Counted from the first letter of the stretch, positions 1 to 10,699 are shown. The stretch is 64,000 nucleotides of DNA from Pseudoxanthomonas sp. J31 (GCF_000510725.1 NZ_AZNZ01000012.1:234-64233), one strand, 5' to 3'. Made by a program: numbers and translations. The notes: generated by a model from the letters alone, not told the origin.

Positions 1-179
1 CCGCGGGCCTTCTCTTCCGGCGCCTTGTCGATCGCGTCGTACGCGTGGAACTCGCCGCCGAAACGCTCGGCACCGACCTTCGTCAGCGCGGCCGTCAGCG
101 TGGTCTTGCCATGGTCAACGTGGCCGATGGTGCCGACGTTCACGTGCGGCTTGGTGCGCTCGAACTTACCCTTGGACAT
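1..179 (-). CDS. tuf: Elongation factor Tu, N-terminal fragment (cut by window edge)
   Basis: EF-Tu is the GTPase that delivers aminoacyl-tRNA to the ribosome. Only the first 59 codons are inside the window. The ATG is at 179, and the protein begins [20 protein letters not shown], followed by the P-loop [10 protein letters not shown], which is diagnostic of the EF-Tu G domain. It lies about 100 bases downstream of tRNA-Thr at the end of a tRNA-Tyr/Gly/Thr run, the classic tufB arrangement. It is probably cotranscribed with those tRNAs from the promoter at 670-698. A second tuf copy in the ribosomal protein operon is usual in this group but is not visible here. Confidence 0.97.
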   Translation of the reverse strand, partial: MSKGKFERTKPHVNVGTIGHVDHGKTTLTAALTKVGAERFGGEFHAYDAIDKAPEEKAR

Positions 180-278
180 GGCTGCCTATCTCGCTGACGT
201 TTTCGTGTTTGGGTGACTGCTGTGGTGGCGGCCAGGCGCCGTGGCGCCTGGCCTCCTGCGGGGAATCCCCGCGAATGG

Positions 279-354
279 TGGTGCTCACGAATGGAATCGA
301 ACCATCGACCTCCTCCTTACCAAGGAGGTGCTCTACCGACTGAGCTACGTGAGC
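279..354 (-). tRNA. tRNA-Thr (GGT)
   Basis: A 76-nt cloverleaf read leftward. The acceptor arms GCTCACG/CGTGAGC pair perfectly, the anticodon loop is TTGGTAA (anticodon GGT), the T arm contains GGTTCGATTCC, and the 3' CCA is encoded. It is the last tRNA before tuf and corresponds in order to E. coli thrT. Confidence 0.97.
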
Positions 355-392
355 ACAGGAAACCTGTTGTCGGAACCACGGGGGCGGCGCAA

Positions 393-466
<74 letters not shown>

Positions 467-537
467 GAGGGGAACCGCTTTTCCCGGCCTACCGCTCCGG
501 GCCTTGCCTCGTTGTTCCGTGTTACCTCTTCAAAAAC

Positions 538-623
538 TGGTGGAGGGAGGTGGATTCGAACCACCGAAGGCGTAAGCCAGCAGATTTACAGTCTGCCCCC
601 GTTGGCCGCTTGGGTATCCCTCC
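538..623 (-). tRNA. tRNA-Tyr (GTA)
   Basis: An 86-nt class II tRNA with a long variable arm. The acceptor arms are GGAGGGA/TCCCTCC, the anticodon loop is CTGTAAA (anticodon GTA), and CCA is encoded. It is the first RNA of the tRNA-tuf transcript, about 40 bases downstream of the predicted start site. Confidence 0.97.
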
Positions 624-669
624 GGGACCTCACCGCGGCTCAAATGCGACCGGGGTGAAACAGCCCGCT

Positions 670-698
670 ATTCTGGTCATGTCGAAACGATCTGTCAA
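670..698 (-). promoter_or_regulatory. Sigma-70 promoter of the tRNA-Tyr/Gly/Thr-tuf operon
   Basis: Read leftward: a perfect -35 TTGACA (693-698), a 17-nt spacer, and -10 CAGAAT (670-675). A GC-only discriminator, GCGGGC, follows, with an A-tract (GTGAAAAAAAG) just upstream. Strong -35, UP-like A-tract and GC-rich discriminator are the known signature of stable-RNA promoters under stringent control. It begins only 24 bases after the ychF stop, so ychF readthrough could also enter the operon. Confidence 0.8.
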
Positions 699-722
699 CG
701 CTTCCGGCAACTTTTTTTCACA

Positions 723-1814
723 TCAGACGTTGAAGCGGAAGTGCAGCACGTCGCCCTCCTGGACGCGGTACTCCTTGCCCTCCAGGCGCATGCGCCCGGC
801 CTCGCGCGCACCGGCCTCGCCACGGTACTTGATGAAGTCATCGAAGGCGATGGTTTCGGCGCGGATGAAGCCCTTCTCGAAGTCGGTGTGGATCACCGCC
901 GCCGCCTGCGGGGCGGTGGCCCCGGCCTTCACCGTCCAGGCGCGGACCTCCTTCACGCCTGCGGTGAAGTAGGTCTGCAGGCCCAGCAGCTTGTACGCGG
1001 CGCGGATCACCCGGTTCAGGCCCGGCTCGTCCAGGCCCAGGTCGGCGAGGAAGGTGTCGCGGTCGGCGTCGTCCAGCTGCGCCAGCTCCTCCTCGATGGC
1101 CGCCGACACCGGCACCACCTCCGCGCCCTCGGCCGCGGCGTGGGCGCGCACGGCCTCCAGGTGCGGATTGTTGTCGAAGCCGTCCTCCAGCACGTTGGCG
1201 ATGTACATCACCGGCTTGAGGGTCAGCAGGAACAGGTCGCGCACCAGCGCCCGCTCCTCCTCGTCCAGGCCGACGCTGCGCCCGGACTTGCCCTCGGCCA
1301 GGGCGGCCTGCAGCTTCAGCAGCACCGGCTTGCGCGCCGCAGCATCCTTGTCGCCGCCCTTGGCCGCGCGTTCGGCGCGGTTGAGCGCCTTCTCCACGCT
1401 GTCCAGGTCGGCCAGGGCCAGCTCGGTGTCGATCGTCTCGATGTCCGACAGCGGGTCAACCTTGCCGGCGACGTGGACGATGTCCGGGTGCTCGAAGCAG
1501 CGCACCACGTGGGCGATCGCATCGACCTCGCGGATGTGGGCCAGGAACTTGTTGCCCAGGCCCTCGCCGCTGGCGGCACCGGCCACCAGGCCGGCGATGT
1601 CCACGAACTCCACCGCCGTCGGCACCACCCGCTCGGGCTTGACGATCTCGGCCAGCTGGTTGAGGCGCGGGTCCGGCACCGGGACCACGCCCACGTTCGG
1701 CTCGATCGTGCAGAACGGGAAGTTGGCCGCGGCGATGCCCGCCTTGGTCAGCGCGTTGAACAGGGTCGACTTGCCGACGTTAGGCAGGCCGACGATGCCG
1801 CATTTGATGCCCAT
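723..1814 (-). CDS. ychF: Redox-regulated ribosome-associated ATPase YchF/OLA1
   Basis: A cytosolic P-loop ATPase of the Obg family that binds ribosomes and influences stress responses. The chosen ATG at 1814 gives 363 residues beginning [19 protein letters not shown], the family's normal length and N-terminus; upstream in-frame sequence lies in an intergenic repeat and is not coding. The G1 motif GLPNVGKST and G3 DIAGLVAGA are present. The G4 position reads NVLE instead of NKxD, which explains ATP rather than GTP preference in this family. A C-terminal TGS domain ends [20 protein letters not shown]. It is the last protein gene of the prs-rplY-pth-ychF series, a conserved gammaproteobacterial order. 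Confidence 0.97.
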   Translation of the reverse strand: MGIKCGIVGLPNVGKSTLFNALTKAGIAAANFPFCTIEPNVGVVPVPDPRLNQLAEIVKPERVVPTAVEFVDIAGLVAGAASGEGLGNKFLAHIREVDAIAHVVRCFEHPDIVHVAGKVDPLSDIETIDTELALADLDSVEKALNRAERAAKGGDKDAAARKPVLLKLQAALAEGKSGRSVGLDEEERALVRDLFLLTLKPVMYIANVLEDGFDNNPHLEAVRAHAAAEGAEVVPVSAAIEEELAQLDDADRDTFLADLGLDEPGLNRVIRAAYKLLGLQTYFTAGVKEVRAWTVKAGATAPQAAAVIHTDFEKGFIRAETIAFDDFIKYRGEAGAREAGRMRLEGKEYRVQEGDVLHFRFNV

Positions 1815-1820
1815 GTGAGG

Positions 1821-1890
1821 ATCCGGGATTCGTGATTCGTGATTGGCGATTCGCGGCTTCCACGAATCACCAATCACCAATCACCAATTA
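1821..1890. repeat. Intergenic GATTCGTGATTGG-type repeat, copy 1
   Basis: Sits between pth and ychF. Direct copies of GATTCGTGATT on one arm face ACGAATCACCAATCACCAAT on the other, so the region can fold into an imperfect hairpin. The right end runs into the pth stop codon (TAA, complement at 1888-1890). Related units occur at 3225-3290 and 14950-14984. Confidence 0.7.
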
Positions 1891-2466
1891 CGGTTTGCTG
1901 GTGTGGAGGCGCTTCATCGCCTCGTTGACGTCGCCGTTGACCACCAGCGGCAGCACGTCGATGGCGTCGTCGATGGCGCGCCCGATGAGGATATCGTCGT
2001 CCTTGCCCGGCTTGCCCAGCACCCAGCCCACGACCCGGTCCTTGTGCCCGGGATGGCCGATGCCGATGCGCAGGCGGTGGAAGCGGCCGTGGCCGAGCAG
2101 GCGGATGGTGTCGCGCAGGCCGTTCTGGCCGCCGTGGCCGCCGTCGAACTTCAGCCGGGCCGTGCCAGGGGGCAGGTCCAGCTCGTCGTGGACAAGCAGC
2201 GCCTGCTCCGGCTCGATCTTCCAGAACCGCAGCGCGGCGGCCACCGACTTGCCGGACAGGTTCATGAAGGTTGCCGGCTTCAGCAGCCACACCGGCTGCC
2301 CGCCGATCTCCACCCGCGCCGTCTCGCCGAACAGCTTCGGCTCCAGGCCGAAGCGCGCGCCCTGCCGAGCGGCCAGGGTGTCGACCAGGCGGAACCCGGC
2401 GTTGTGGCGGTCGAGGGCGTGCTCCGGGCCGGGGTTGCCCAGCCCGACGATGAGTCGGATTGCCAT
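1888..2466 (-). CDS. pth: Peptidyl-tRNA hydrolase
   Basis: Hydrolyses the ester bond of peptidyl-tRNAs released from stalled ribosomes, recycling tRNA. Start at 2466 (MAIRLIVGLGNPGPEHALDR) gives 192 residues, the usual size; an ATG four codons upstream is less likely. Visible family residues are Asn11 (GLGNPG), the catalytic His21 (DRHNAGF), the FMNLSGKSV segment and VHDELDLPPG, which carries the catalytic Asp. It lies 54 bases downstream of the rplY stop on the same strand and is probably cotranscribed with it. The stop codon is embedded in a dispersed repeat. Confidence 0.97.
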   Translation of the reverse strand: MAIRLIVGLGNPGPEHALDRHNAGFRLVDTLAARQGARFGLEPKLFGETARVEIGGQPVWLLKPATFMNLSGKSVAAALRFWKIEPEQALLVHDELDLPPGTARLKFDGGHGGQNGLRDTIRLLGHGRFHRLRIGIGHPGHKDRVVGWVLGKPGKDDDILIGRAIDDAIDVLPLVVNGDVNEAMKRLHTSKP

Positions 2467-2520
2467 CGCGTGCGACACGGCCGTCGTCCCGCCCGGCGGA
2501 CCGGGCGGGACGGCACGGAC

Positions 2521-3144
2521 TTACTGGGCCTCGCCCTCGCCCGCCGGAGCGGCCTCGTCGGCCTCGCCCTGGGCGGCCTTGGCCACGACCACGGCCACGT
2601 CGTGGTCCGGGCCCAGGGCCAGCGCCGGGATCTCCACGCCGGTCGGCAGCTTCAGGTCGGACAGGTGGACGACGCCGCCCACGGCCAGGTCGGACAGGTC
2701 GACCTCGACCGCCTCCGGCAGGTCCTTCGGCAGGCAGGCCACGGTGACCTCGGTCAGCTCATGCATGATCACCACGCCGGCGGTCTTGCCGGCCGGGGAC
2801 TTCTCCTCGTTGACGAAGCGCAGCGGCACGGCGGCGCGCAGCACCTGGTCGTCGCTCACGCGCTGGAAGTCCAGGTGCAGGATCTGCTGCTTGTACGGGT
2901 GGCGCTGCAGGTCACGCAGCAGGACCTTCTGGATGTCGCCGTTGAGGCTCAGGTCCAGGATCGAGGAGTAGAACCACTCGTTCTGCTGGGCCAGCCACAG
3001 CTTCTCGTGGTCCAGCTGGATGGAGACCGGCGGCAGCTCGCCACCGTAGACGATGGCCGGCACCTTGCCCGCGCGACGCAGGCGGCGGCTCGCACCCTTA
3101 CCCTCGTCCTCGCGGCGTTCGACGTTGATCACATGATTTGCCAT
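2521..3144 (-). CDS. rplY: 50S ribosomal protein L25/general stress protein Ctc
   Basis: Binds 5S rRNA in the large subunit. It is 207 residues long, the long Ctc/TL5 form: an N-terminal L25 domain (about 1-95, MANHVINVERREDEGKGASR and KVPAIVYGG) followed by a C-terminal TL5-like beta domain (about 96-190), with an acidic Ala-rich tail (EADEAAPAGEGEAQ). It lies between prs and pth as in most gammaproteobacteria. The 149-base gap to prs contains a short GGCTTCCC/GGGAAGCC hairpin (3192-3215) and repeat copy 2. Confidence 0.96.
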   Translation of the reverse strand: MANHVINVERREDEGKGASRRLRRAGKVPAIVYGGELPPVSIQLDHEKLWLAQQNEWFYSSILDLSLNGDIQKVLLRDLQRHPYKQQILHLDFQRVSDDQVLRAAVPLRFVNEEKSPAGKTAGVVIMHELTEVTVACLPKDLPEAVEVDLSDLAVGGVVHLSDLKLPTGVEIPALALGPDHDVAVVVAKAAQGEADEAAPAGEGEAQ

Positions 3145-3224
3145 TTGTTTTTACTACCTGGGTTGATGAACCGCCTCGCGGCGGCTTGGGTGGCTTCCCC
3201 GCGACCAGGGAAGCCGGAAAAAGC

Positions 3225-3290
3225 GGCGATTCGTGATCCGTGATTGGGAAGGGCTTTTACGAATCCCCAATCCCCAATGCCGAATCCCGG
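3225..3290. repeat. Intergenic GATTCG/CCAATCCC repeat, copy 2
   Basis: Lies between prs and rplY. GATTCGTGATCCGTGATTGG on one side faces ACGAATCCCCAATCCCCAAT on the other, so it can form a hairpin like copy 1. As in copy 1, one end almost touches the stop codon of the upstream gene (prs stop, complement TTA at 3294-3296). Confidence 0.65.
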
Positions 3291-3293
3291 CTC

Positions 3294-4253
3294 TTAATCC
3301 ACGTACAAGGAACTGACCGATTCGCCGAAGGCGATGCGGCGGATGGTTTCGGCCAGCAGCTCGGCCACGCTGACCTGGCGGATGCGCGGGCAGTTGCGGG
3401 CCGCCGGCGACAGCGGGATGGTGTCGGTCACCACCAGCTCGTCGAGCTGGGAGTTGTTGAGGTTGTCCACCGCCGGGCCCGAGAGCACGGCATGGGTGCA
3501 GTAGGCGGCGACCTTGGTCGCGCCACGCGCCTTGAGGGCGGCGGCGGCGGCGCACAGGGTGCCGGCGGTGTCGACGATGTCGTCGACCATGACGCAGGTC
3601 TTGCCCTCCACGTCGCCGATGATGTTCATCACCGTCGACACGTTGGCGCGCGGGCGGCGCTTGTCGATGATCGCCAGGTCGGCGTCGTCCAGGCGCTTGG
3701 CCACCGCGCGGGCGCGGACCACGCCGCCCACGTCCGGCGAGACCACGATCAGGTTCTCGGTGCCGTAGGCGCGCCAGATGTCGGCCAGCAGCAGCGGCGA
3801 GGCGTAGACGTTGTCGACCGGGATGTCGAAGAAGCCCTGGATCTGGTCGGCGTGCAGGTCCACGGTCAGCACCCGGTCGGTGCCCACCGCGGTGAACATC
3901 TTGGCCGCCACCTTGGCCGTGATCGGCACGCGCGAGGAGCGCAGGCGGCGGTCCTGGCGCGAGTAGCCGAAGTACGGCACCACCGCGGTGACCGAGGAGG
4001 CGCTGGCGCGCTTGAGCGCGTCGATGATCACCAGCAGCTCCATCAGGTTCTCCGCCGCCGGCGCGCAGGTCGGCTGGATCACGAAGACTTCCTGGCGGCG
4101 GACGTTCTCCTCGATCTCGACCTGGACCTCGCCGTCGGAGAAGGTGGAGACCAGGGCCTTGCCCGGGCGCACGCCCAGCTGGCGGCAGATGCTGTCGGCC
4201 AGCGGACGGTTCGCGTTGCCGCTGAAGATGAGCAGGTTGCGGTCTTCTTGCAT
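3294..4253 (-). CDS. prs: Ribose-phosphate pyrophosphokinase
   Basis: Makes PRPP from ribose 5-phosphate and ATP for purine, pyrimidine, His, Trp and NAD synthesis. The start [20 protein letters not shown] at 4253 gives 319 residues, the expected size; further upstream codons are poor in family similarity. Motifs seen are the ATP loop with RQDRR, the Mg2+-binding [12 protein letters not shown], the catalytic-loop region around KRRPRAN and the PRPP loop [11 protein letters not shown]. It is located directly downstream of tRNA-Gln and ispE, a conserved order in this class. Confidence 0.97.
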   Translation of the reverse strand: MQEDRNLLIFSGNANRPLADSICRQLGVRPGKALVSTFSDGEVQVEIEENVRRQEVFVIQPTCAPAAENLMELLVIIDALKRASASSVTAVVPYFGYSRQDRRLRSSRVPITAKVAAKMFTAVGTDRVLTVDLHADQIQGFFDIPVDNVYASPLLLADIWRAYGTENLIVVSPDVGGVVRARAVAKRLDDADLAIIDKRRPRANVSTVMNIIGDVEGKTCVMVDDIVDTAGTLCAAAAALKARGATKVAAYCTHAVLSGPAVDNLNNSQLDELVVTDTIPLSPAARNCPRIRQVSVAELLAETIRRIAFGESVSSLYVD

Positions 4254-4368
4254 CGTCTTCATCCCGGCGGCGGCTCGGATCGTTGGCGTTTCGGACAAGG
4301 TTGTTGGCGGTTGCCGCAGTCCGTGCGGCGTCTTGCATCCACGCCCCGCGGACGGGGCTGCGGGACCG

Positions 4369-4445
4369 TGGCAGGGGCGGCAGGATTCGAACCTGCGGAT
4401 GCCGGGATCAAAACCCGGTGCCTTGGACCTCTTGGCGACGCCCCT
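4369..4445 (-). tRNA. tRNA-Gln (TTG)
   Basis: A 77-nt cloverleaf with acceptor arms AGGGGCG/CGCCCCT, anticodon loop TTTTGAT (anticodon TTG), T arm GGTTCGAATCC and an encoded CCA. Its 5' end begins three bases after the ispE stop codon, so it is almost certainly cut out of the ispE-prs messenger by RNase P and RNase E. Confidence 0.97.
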
Positions 4446-4448
4446 GTG

Positions 4449-5327
4449 TCACGGTTCCACCGCCGCCGGGCGCGCAAGCGCGGCCCCGAGCGGCGACTGG
4501 TCCACGCCGGCGGCGAGCCAGGCCCGCAACCCGCGAGGCAACCGCGCCAGCGCCGCCTCGGCGCTGCCACGGTCGGGAAACTCGACGAAGCATCCGCTGC
4601 CGGTCCCGGTGAGCCTGGGCCTGCCGATCCGCGCCAGCGCGTCGAACGCGGCCTGCACGGCCGGCTCGCGGCGGCGCAGGACCGGCTCGAACGCATTGTC
4701 GAGCACCGTGCCTGCAGCGAAGTCCGCTATTGTCGCGGGCGGGGAATTACGCGTCAAATCCGGGGCTGCGAACAGGGCGGCGGTCGGCACCTGGACGCCG
4801 GGGTCGGCCAGCACGTACCAGGCCGGGGGCAGCTGCAGCGGCCGCAGCCGCTCCCCCACTCCTTCGGCCCAGGCGCTGCGGCCGCGCACGAACACCGGCA
4901 CGTCCGCGCCCAGGCGCAGGCCCAGGCCCGCCAGCGCGTCCTCGCCCAGGTCCAGCCCCCACAGCCGGTCCAGGGCGCACAGCACGGTTGCCGCATCCGA
5001 CGAGCCGCCGCCGAACCCGCCTCCGGCGGGAATGCGCTTTTCCACGGCGATGTCGGCACCAAGCGCGCAGTTGGCGTGCGATTGCAGGAGTTTGGCGGCG
5101 CGCACCATGAGGTCGTCGACCTCCGCCACGCCGGGCACCGAGTCGCCGTGGCGCACGATCCGCCCGTCCCCGCGCACCCGCAGGCGCACGCTGTCACCCC
5201 AGTCCAGCAGGCGGAACACGGTCTGCAGCTCGTGGTAGCCGTCGGCGCGGCGACCGGTGATGCGCAGGAACAGGTTCAGCTTGGCCGGGGCCGGCCACTG
5301 GCTCCATCCACTCACGGGGTACTCCAT
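4449..5327 (-). CDS. ispE: 4-diphosphocytidyl-2-C-methyl-D-erythritol kinase
   Basis: Phosphorylates CDP-methylerythritol in the MEP pathway of isoprenoid synthesis. A GHMP-kinase fold of about 292 residues. The N-terminal [12 protein letters not shown] carries the catalytic Lys, and the ATP-binding glycine-rich loop reads [14 protein letters not shown]. The C-terminal motif is [12 protein letters not shown]. With ATG at 5327 ([10 protein letters not shown]) it overlaps the end of lolB by 16 bases; a GTG (VSGW) four codons in, at 5315, would reduce the overlap to 4. The lolB-ispE-tRNA-Gln-prs order is widely conserved and supports the assignment. Confidence 0.96.
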   Translation of the reverse strand: MEYPVSGWSQWPAPAKLNLFLRITGRRADGYHELQTVFRLLDWGDSVRLRVRGDGRIVRHGDSVPGVAEVDDLMVRAAKLLQSHANCALGADIAVEKRIPAGGGFGGGSSDAATVLCALDRLWGLDLGEDALAGLGLRLGADVPVFVRGRSAWAEGVGERLRPLQLPPAWYVLADPGVQVPTAALFAAPDLTRNSPPATIADFAAGTVLDNAFEPVLRRREPAVQAAFDALARIGRPRLTGTGSGCFVEFPDRGSAEAALARLPRGLRAWLAAGVDQSPLGAALARPAAVEP

Positions 5328-5935
5328 CCATCCACCACCAGCCGCACCCGCGCCTCGCCGCGCTCGGCCTGCATGCGCCGCGGCATGGCCGGCAGGCCGC
5401 CGGCCGCCGGCATCCATTCCTGGTACTCGATGTTCCAGCCGGCGGCCCGCATCCGCTGCAGCCGGCCATCGGCGCCGTATTCGATCGCATCCGCGCCGGG
5501 GGTCTCCAGGCCGCGCACCCACCAGGCCAGCTCCTGCACCGGGACCTCCCAGCCGGTGGCCTCGCGCAGCAGCAGGGAGGCGTCCCCGCCCTGGCGCGGG
5601 CCGCCATCGATGCCCTCCAGCACCGCGCCGCCGCCGGGCAGCGAGGACAGCGACCAGCTCTGCCGGGTCACCGGCGCGCCCAGCGAGATCCGGTACTGCC
5701 CGTCCTGCCAGTTCCACTCCAGGCGGCCGCTGCCGCCCTTCTGGCCGTTGCTGATCGCCACCCGGGCCTGCAGCGACCAGGCCGCGATCCCTTCCAGTAC
5801 TTCCCGGCGCTGGGCCTGCTGGCGCTCGGCCTCGGCCGCCGGCACCGCCGCGGCCGGGGTCCGGGTGGGGGTGCTGGTACAGGCGGCAAGCAACAGCAGC
5901 GGCAGCAGCGCCGCCAGGCGCATCCGGGCATGCAT
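5312..5935 (-). CDS. lolB: Outer-membrane lipoprotein receptor LolB
   Basis: LolB accepts lipoproteins from LolA and inserts them into the inner leaflet of the outer membrane. It is 207 residues with a short signal peptide and lipobox LAAC (Cys19). The mature part starts with a Pro/Ala-rich linker, and the LolB beta-barrel follows, with [17 protein letters not shown] and [12 protein letters not shown] typical of the family. ATG at 5935 overlaps the TGA of the upstream TPR gene as ATGA, indicating translational coupling and favouring this start over the Met four codons later. Its 3' end overlaps ispE. Confidence 0.93.
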   Translation of the reverse strand: MHARMRLAALLPLLLLAACTSTPTRTPAAAVPAAEAERQQAQRREVLEGIAAWSLQARVAISNGQKGGSGRLEWNWQDGQYRISLGAPVTRQSWSLSSLPGGGAVLEGIDGGPRQGGDASLLLREATGWEVPVQELAWWVRGLETPGADAIEYGADGRLQRMRAAGWNIEYQEWMPAAGGLPAMPRRMQAERGEARVRLVVDGWSTP

Positions 5936-7632
5936 CAGGGCACCTCCGCGTGGCCGGCCGGGTCCGCCGGCGCGGCGGCCGGCTCCAGGCTGATCCCGAA
6001 CTGCCGCAGCGCCCGGCGCAGGGCGCGGTTGTCCGGATCCAGCGCACGGGCCTCCTCGAAGTAGCGGCGAGCCTCGGCGCGGCGCCCCAGGGTCCACAGC
6101 ACCTCGCCCAGGTGGGCGGCGACCTCCGGGTCCTTCATCAGCCCCCAGGCGCGGCGCAGTTCCACCAGCGCCTCCTGGGTACGGCCCAGGCGGTACAGCA
6201 CCCAGCCGTAGCTGTCGACGATGGCACCGTTGTCCGGCTCGGCGGTGCGGGCGCGGTCGATCAGCTCCAGCGCCTCGCGGAAGCGGTCGGTGCGGTCGGC
6301 CAGGGTGTAGCCCAGGGCGTTGAGCGCGGCCACGTTCTCCGGATCCACCACCAGCACCCGGCGCAGGTCGGCTTCGGCGCGGTCGATCCGGTCCTGGCGC
6401 TCCCAGGCCAGGCCGCGCGCGTACAGCAGCGCCGGGTCGTCCGGCCAGGCGGCCAGGCCGCGGCCCAGCACCTCCAGCTCGCCCTGGGGATCCCCCTGGC
6501 GCTGGCGCATTTCCGCCTCCAGCAGGTAGGCGTCGCGGCGCACCTCGTCGGCCAGGGCCGCGTCGTCCTGCAGCGCGCGTGCCTCGGCATAGGCCTCGTC
6601 CTGGCGGTCCAGGGTGTGCAGGACCACGGCGATGCGCATGCGCGCCTCGGTGCGCTGGGGCCCGCCGGGCACGCCGCGGTACCAGTCCAGGGCCTCGGCC
6701 GGGCGCTCGAGGAACTCGGCGATGCGGCCCAGCAGCAGGCGGCGCGAAGGGTCCGGACGGGCCGCGTCGGCCGCCAGCTCCTGGTAGAGCGCGGCCAGCT
6801 CGGCGGTGTCGCCGGCGCGCGCCAGGAGCGAGGCGCGCACGCCGTAAGTCGAGGTGTCCTGCGGGCCCTGGGCCATCACCCGGGCCGCGGCCGGCAGGTC
6901 GCGCGCGGCCTCGTAGGCCATCGCCAGCATCGCCCGGATCTCCGGGTCGCCCTCGGCCTGCGGTTCGACCTGGGCCAGGATCCGGCGCGCCTGCTCGCCC
7001 TGCCCGGCCTGCTGCAGCTGGGTCGCGCGCAGCAGCGCCACCCGCGGCTCGCCCGGGAAGCGCCTGACCACTTCGTCCATGATCCGCCGCGCCAGCTTCG
7101 GGTCGTCCAGGCGCAGGGCCATGCGCCCGAACTCCTGCCAGGCGGCGATGTCGGCGGGAATCGCGCCGCGCCGGACCAGGCGCTCCAGCACGCGCGCGGT
7201 ATCGCGCGGCTCGCGCCCGCCGTTGAGGGCCATGGCCGCGTAGCGCCAGGCACGCAGGTCGCCGCTGGCCAGCAACGCCTCCAGTTCCGAGCCTGCGCGG
7301 CGCAGATGGCCGCCGCGCAGGGCCAGGGTGGCGCTGGCCGCGCGCATCGCCGGCGACTCCGGCGCCCGTTCCCGCCACAGCGCCAGCGCGCGGCCGGCGA
7401 CCGCGTCGTCGTTGGCGAGGATGGCGATGCGGGTGGCGCGTTCGGCCAGCGGCACGTCGTCGCTGGCGCCGCGGGCGGCCTCCAGGTACCAGCGCGCGGC
7501 CTCTTCCAGCTGCCCGGACTGCAGCGCGAACTCGCCGGCCAGCAGCGGACCCAGCGCGTCGGCAGGCATGCCCTCGCCGGCATGCGCCAGCGGCGCCAGG
7601 ACCAGGGCCAGCAACAGGGCCAGGCGGCGCAT
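5935..7632 (-). CDS. Secreted tetratricopeptide-repeat protein upstream of lolB
   Basis: About 565 residues with a signal peptide ([18 protein letters not shown]), then TPR-like helical pairs through most of the length, for example [20 protein letters not shown] near the start and [20 protein letters not shown] near the end. It is likely periplasmic or outer-membrane associated. I chose ATG 7632 because it places the signal peptide at the N-terminus; an in-frame ATG at 7707 is an alternative. The stop overlaps the lolB start (ATGA), suggesting a joint role in envelope lipoprotein handling. That is inferred from position; the sequence itself only shows a protein-interaction scaffold. Confidence 0.85.
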   Translation of the reverse strand: MRRLALLLALVLAPLAHAGEGMPADALGPLLAGEFALQSGQLEEAARWYLEAARGASDDVPLAERATRIAILANDDAVAGRALALWRERAPESPAMRAASATLALRGGHLRRAGSELEALLASGDLRAWRYAAMALNGGREPRDTARVLERLVRRGAIPADIAAWQEFGRMALRLDDPKLARRIMDEVVRRFPGEPRVALLRATQLQQAGQGEQARRILAQVEPQAEGDPEIRAMLAMAYEAARDLPAAARVMAQGPQDTSTYGVRASLLARAGDTAELAALYQELAADAARPDPSRRLLLGRIAEFLERPAEALDWYRGVPGGPQRTEARMRIAVVLHTLDRQDEAYAEARALQDDAALADEVRRDAYLLEAEMRQRQGDPQGELEVLGRGLAAWPDDPALLYARGLAWERQDRIDRAEADLRRVLVVDPENVAALNALGYTLADRTDRFREALELIDRARTAEPDNGAIVDSYGWVLYRLGRTQEALVELRRAWGLMKDPEVAAHLGEVLWTLGRRAEARRYFEEARALDPDNRALRRALRQFGISLEPAAAPADPAGHAEVP

Positions 7633-7772
7633 GCGGCCGGCCCGGGGGCCGCGCGCGCGGCCCGGGAAAGGCAGCGGGGCGCGGGTGGAAAGCTTCAATT
7701 CGGGCATTGGCACCCACCGGGCCGTAAAATGGCGGCCCAAACAAGCCAGCAGATTAACGCAAGCACCTGAAC

Positions 7773-9054
7773 ATGACGCTTTGGCTCCTCGGCCTGAACC
7801 ACCAGACCGCGCCGGTCGACCTGCGCGAACGGGTGGCGTTTGCCGGCGAAGCGCTGGGCCGGGCGCTGGGCGCGCTGCGCGCCCTGCCCGGGGTGTCGGA
7901 GGCGGCCCTGCTCTCGACCTGCAACCGCACCGAGGTCTACGCCATGGCCGAGGACGGCCAGGTGCTGGCCGACTGGCTCGAAGGCCACGGCGCCGGCATC
8001 TCCGCCTACCTGTACCGCCACCGCGACGCCGACGCGGTGCGCCACCTGTTCCGGGTCGCCACGGGGCTGGACTCGATGGTGCTGGGCGAGCCACAGATCC
8101 TGGGCCAGGTGAAGGACGCCTGGGCCCGGGCGCGCGAGCACGGCGCCCTCGGCAGCCGCCTGGACCGCCTGTTCCAGCAGACCTTCGCGGTGGCCAAGCG
8201 CGCCCGCACCGACACCCGCATCGGCGTGAACCCGGTTTCGGTGGCCTCCACCGCGGTGCGCCTGGCGCAGGATTCGTTCGCGCCACTGGCCGATTCCACC
8301 GTGCTGCTGATTGGCGCCGGCGAGACCATCGAGCTGGCCGCGCGCCACCTGGTGAAGGGCGGCGTGCGCCGCCTGCTGGTGGCCAACCGCACCCTGGCCC
8401 ACGCCCAGGCCCTGGCCGAGCGCCACGGCGGCTATGCCCTGCCGCTGACCGAACTGGACCGGCACCTGGCCGAGGCCGACATCGTGTTCTCCGCCACCGC
8501 CGCGCGCGAGCCGGTGCTGCTGCGCACCCAGGTCGAGGCCGCGCTGGCCGTGCGCCGGCGCAAGCCGGTGCTGCTGTTCGACCTGGCGGTGCCGCGCGAC
8601 ATCGAGGCCGGCGTGGCCGCGCTGGACGACGCCTACCTGTATACCGTGGACGACCTGGAGCGCGCGGTGGAGGACAACCGCCGCGGCCGCCACGAGGCCG
8701 CCGAGGCGGCCGAGGCGATCATCGACCTGCAGGTGTCCCGCTTCATGGAGACCGTGCGCGCCGGCGAGCGCCAGGACACCCTGCGCCGCCTGCGCGCCAT
8801 GGGCGATGCCGCCCGCGAGGAGATCCTCGCCCGCGCCCGCCAGCAGCTGGCCTCCGGGCGCGATCCGGACGAGGTGCTGCAGTTCCTCGCCCACACCCTC
8901 ACCAACCGGCTGCTGCATCCGCCGACCGCGGCCCTGCGCGAGGCCGCGCTGGCCGGCGATACCGAGCTGGTGCGCGCCGCCGACCGCCTGTTCCCCGCCC
9001 GCGCGCCGTACTCGCACCCGGCCGCCGCCAACCTGCCCCCGCCCCGACTGCCCG

Positions 9055-9083
<29 letters not shown>
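7773..9083 (+). CDS. hemA: Glutamyl-tRNA reductase
   Basis: First committed step of C5-pathway tetrapyrrole synthesis: NADPH-dependent reduction of Glu-tRNA(Glu) to glutamate-1-semialdehyde. 436 residues. The catalytic Cys50 lies in STCNRTEVY, the N-terminal [13 protein letters not shown] is typical, and the NADPH-binding domain shows [15 protein letters not shown]. The C-terminal helical dimerisation domain covers roughly 330-430. It is divergent from the TPR-lolB operon, and its 3' end overlaps prfA by 29 bases. The hemA-prfA pairing is common in gammaproteobacteria. Confidence 0.97.
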
Positions 9084-10137
<1,054 letters not shown>

Positions 10138-10171
10138 GCGCGGCCGGCGCGGCCCGCGCTAGGCTAGGGGC

Positions 10172-10693
10172 ATGACCGCCCAGACCGACTTCGCCCCGCT
10201 GCAGCTGTGCGTGCTGACCGTGTCCGACACGCGCACCCTGGAAAACGACAGCTCCGGCGACTACCTCGCCGGCGCGCTGCAGGCCGCCGGCCACCAGCTG
10301 CACGCCCGCGCGCTGCTGCCGGACGACCGCTACAGGCTGCGCGCACTGGTGTCGGCCTGGATCGCCGAACCGGCGGTGGACGGCATCCTGGTCACCGGCG
10401 GCACCGGCTTCACCGGCCGCGATTCCACGCCCGAGGCGCTGCTGCCGCTGCTGGACAAGGAAATGCCCGGCTTCGGCGAACTGTTCCGCGCCATCAGCGT
10501 GGACGAGATCGGTACCTCCTCGCTGCAGTCGCGCGCCTTCGCCGGGGTGGCCAACGCCACCTTCCTGTTCGCCCTGCCCGGCTCGACCTCGGCCTGCCGC
10601 ACGGCCTGGGAAAGGATCATCGTCCACCAGCTGGACGCGCGCACCCGGCCCTGCAACCTGGCCGGACTGCGCCCGCGCCTGCGCGAGGCCTGA
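10172..10693 (+). CDS. moaB: Molybdenum cofactor biosynthesis protein B (MoaB/MogA family)
   Basis: A 173-residue MPT-binding (MoCF) domain protein of the type that adenylates molybdopterin or is linked to that step. Seen: [18 protein letters not shown] at the N-terminus and the signature [20 protein letters not shown], followed by [12 protein letters not shown]. It follows prfA by 34 bases on the same strand, but no other molybdenum-cofactor genes are nearby. It ends 6 bases before the convergent acylphosphatase stop, with no terminator between them. Confidence 0.9.
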   Translation: MTAQTDFAPLQLCVLTVSDTRTLENDSSGDYLAGALQAAGHQLHARALLPDDRYRLRALVSAWIAEPAVDGILVTGGTGFTGRDSTPEALLPLLDKEMPGFGELFRAISVDEIGTSSLQSRAFAGVANATFLFALPGSTSACRTAWERIIVHQLDARTRPCNLAGLRPRLREA

Positions 10694-10699
10694 GCCCCG

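Noticed and set aside
741-1835. A 364-codon plus-strand frame opposite ychF, and similar long frames opposite prs, pntB, DUF1631, glnS and the TPR gene
   Set aside because: Same GC-frame artefact; each lies inside a gene with clear family motifs on the other strand.
3154-4338. A minus-strand frame running through prs with a Pro/Arg/Gly-rich product
   Set aside because: It is the +1 frame of prs, with no domain; prs itself reads perfectly in its own frame.
7700-7735. Sigma-54 promoter upstream of hemA (TTGGCAC at 7707)
   Set aside because: The -12 element (TTGC at the required spacing) is absent; TAAAAT at 7725-7730 has no good -35 either.
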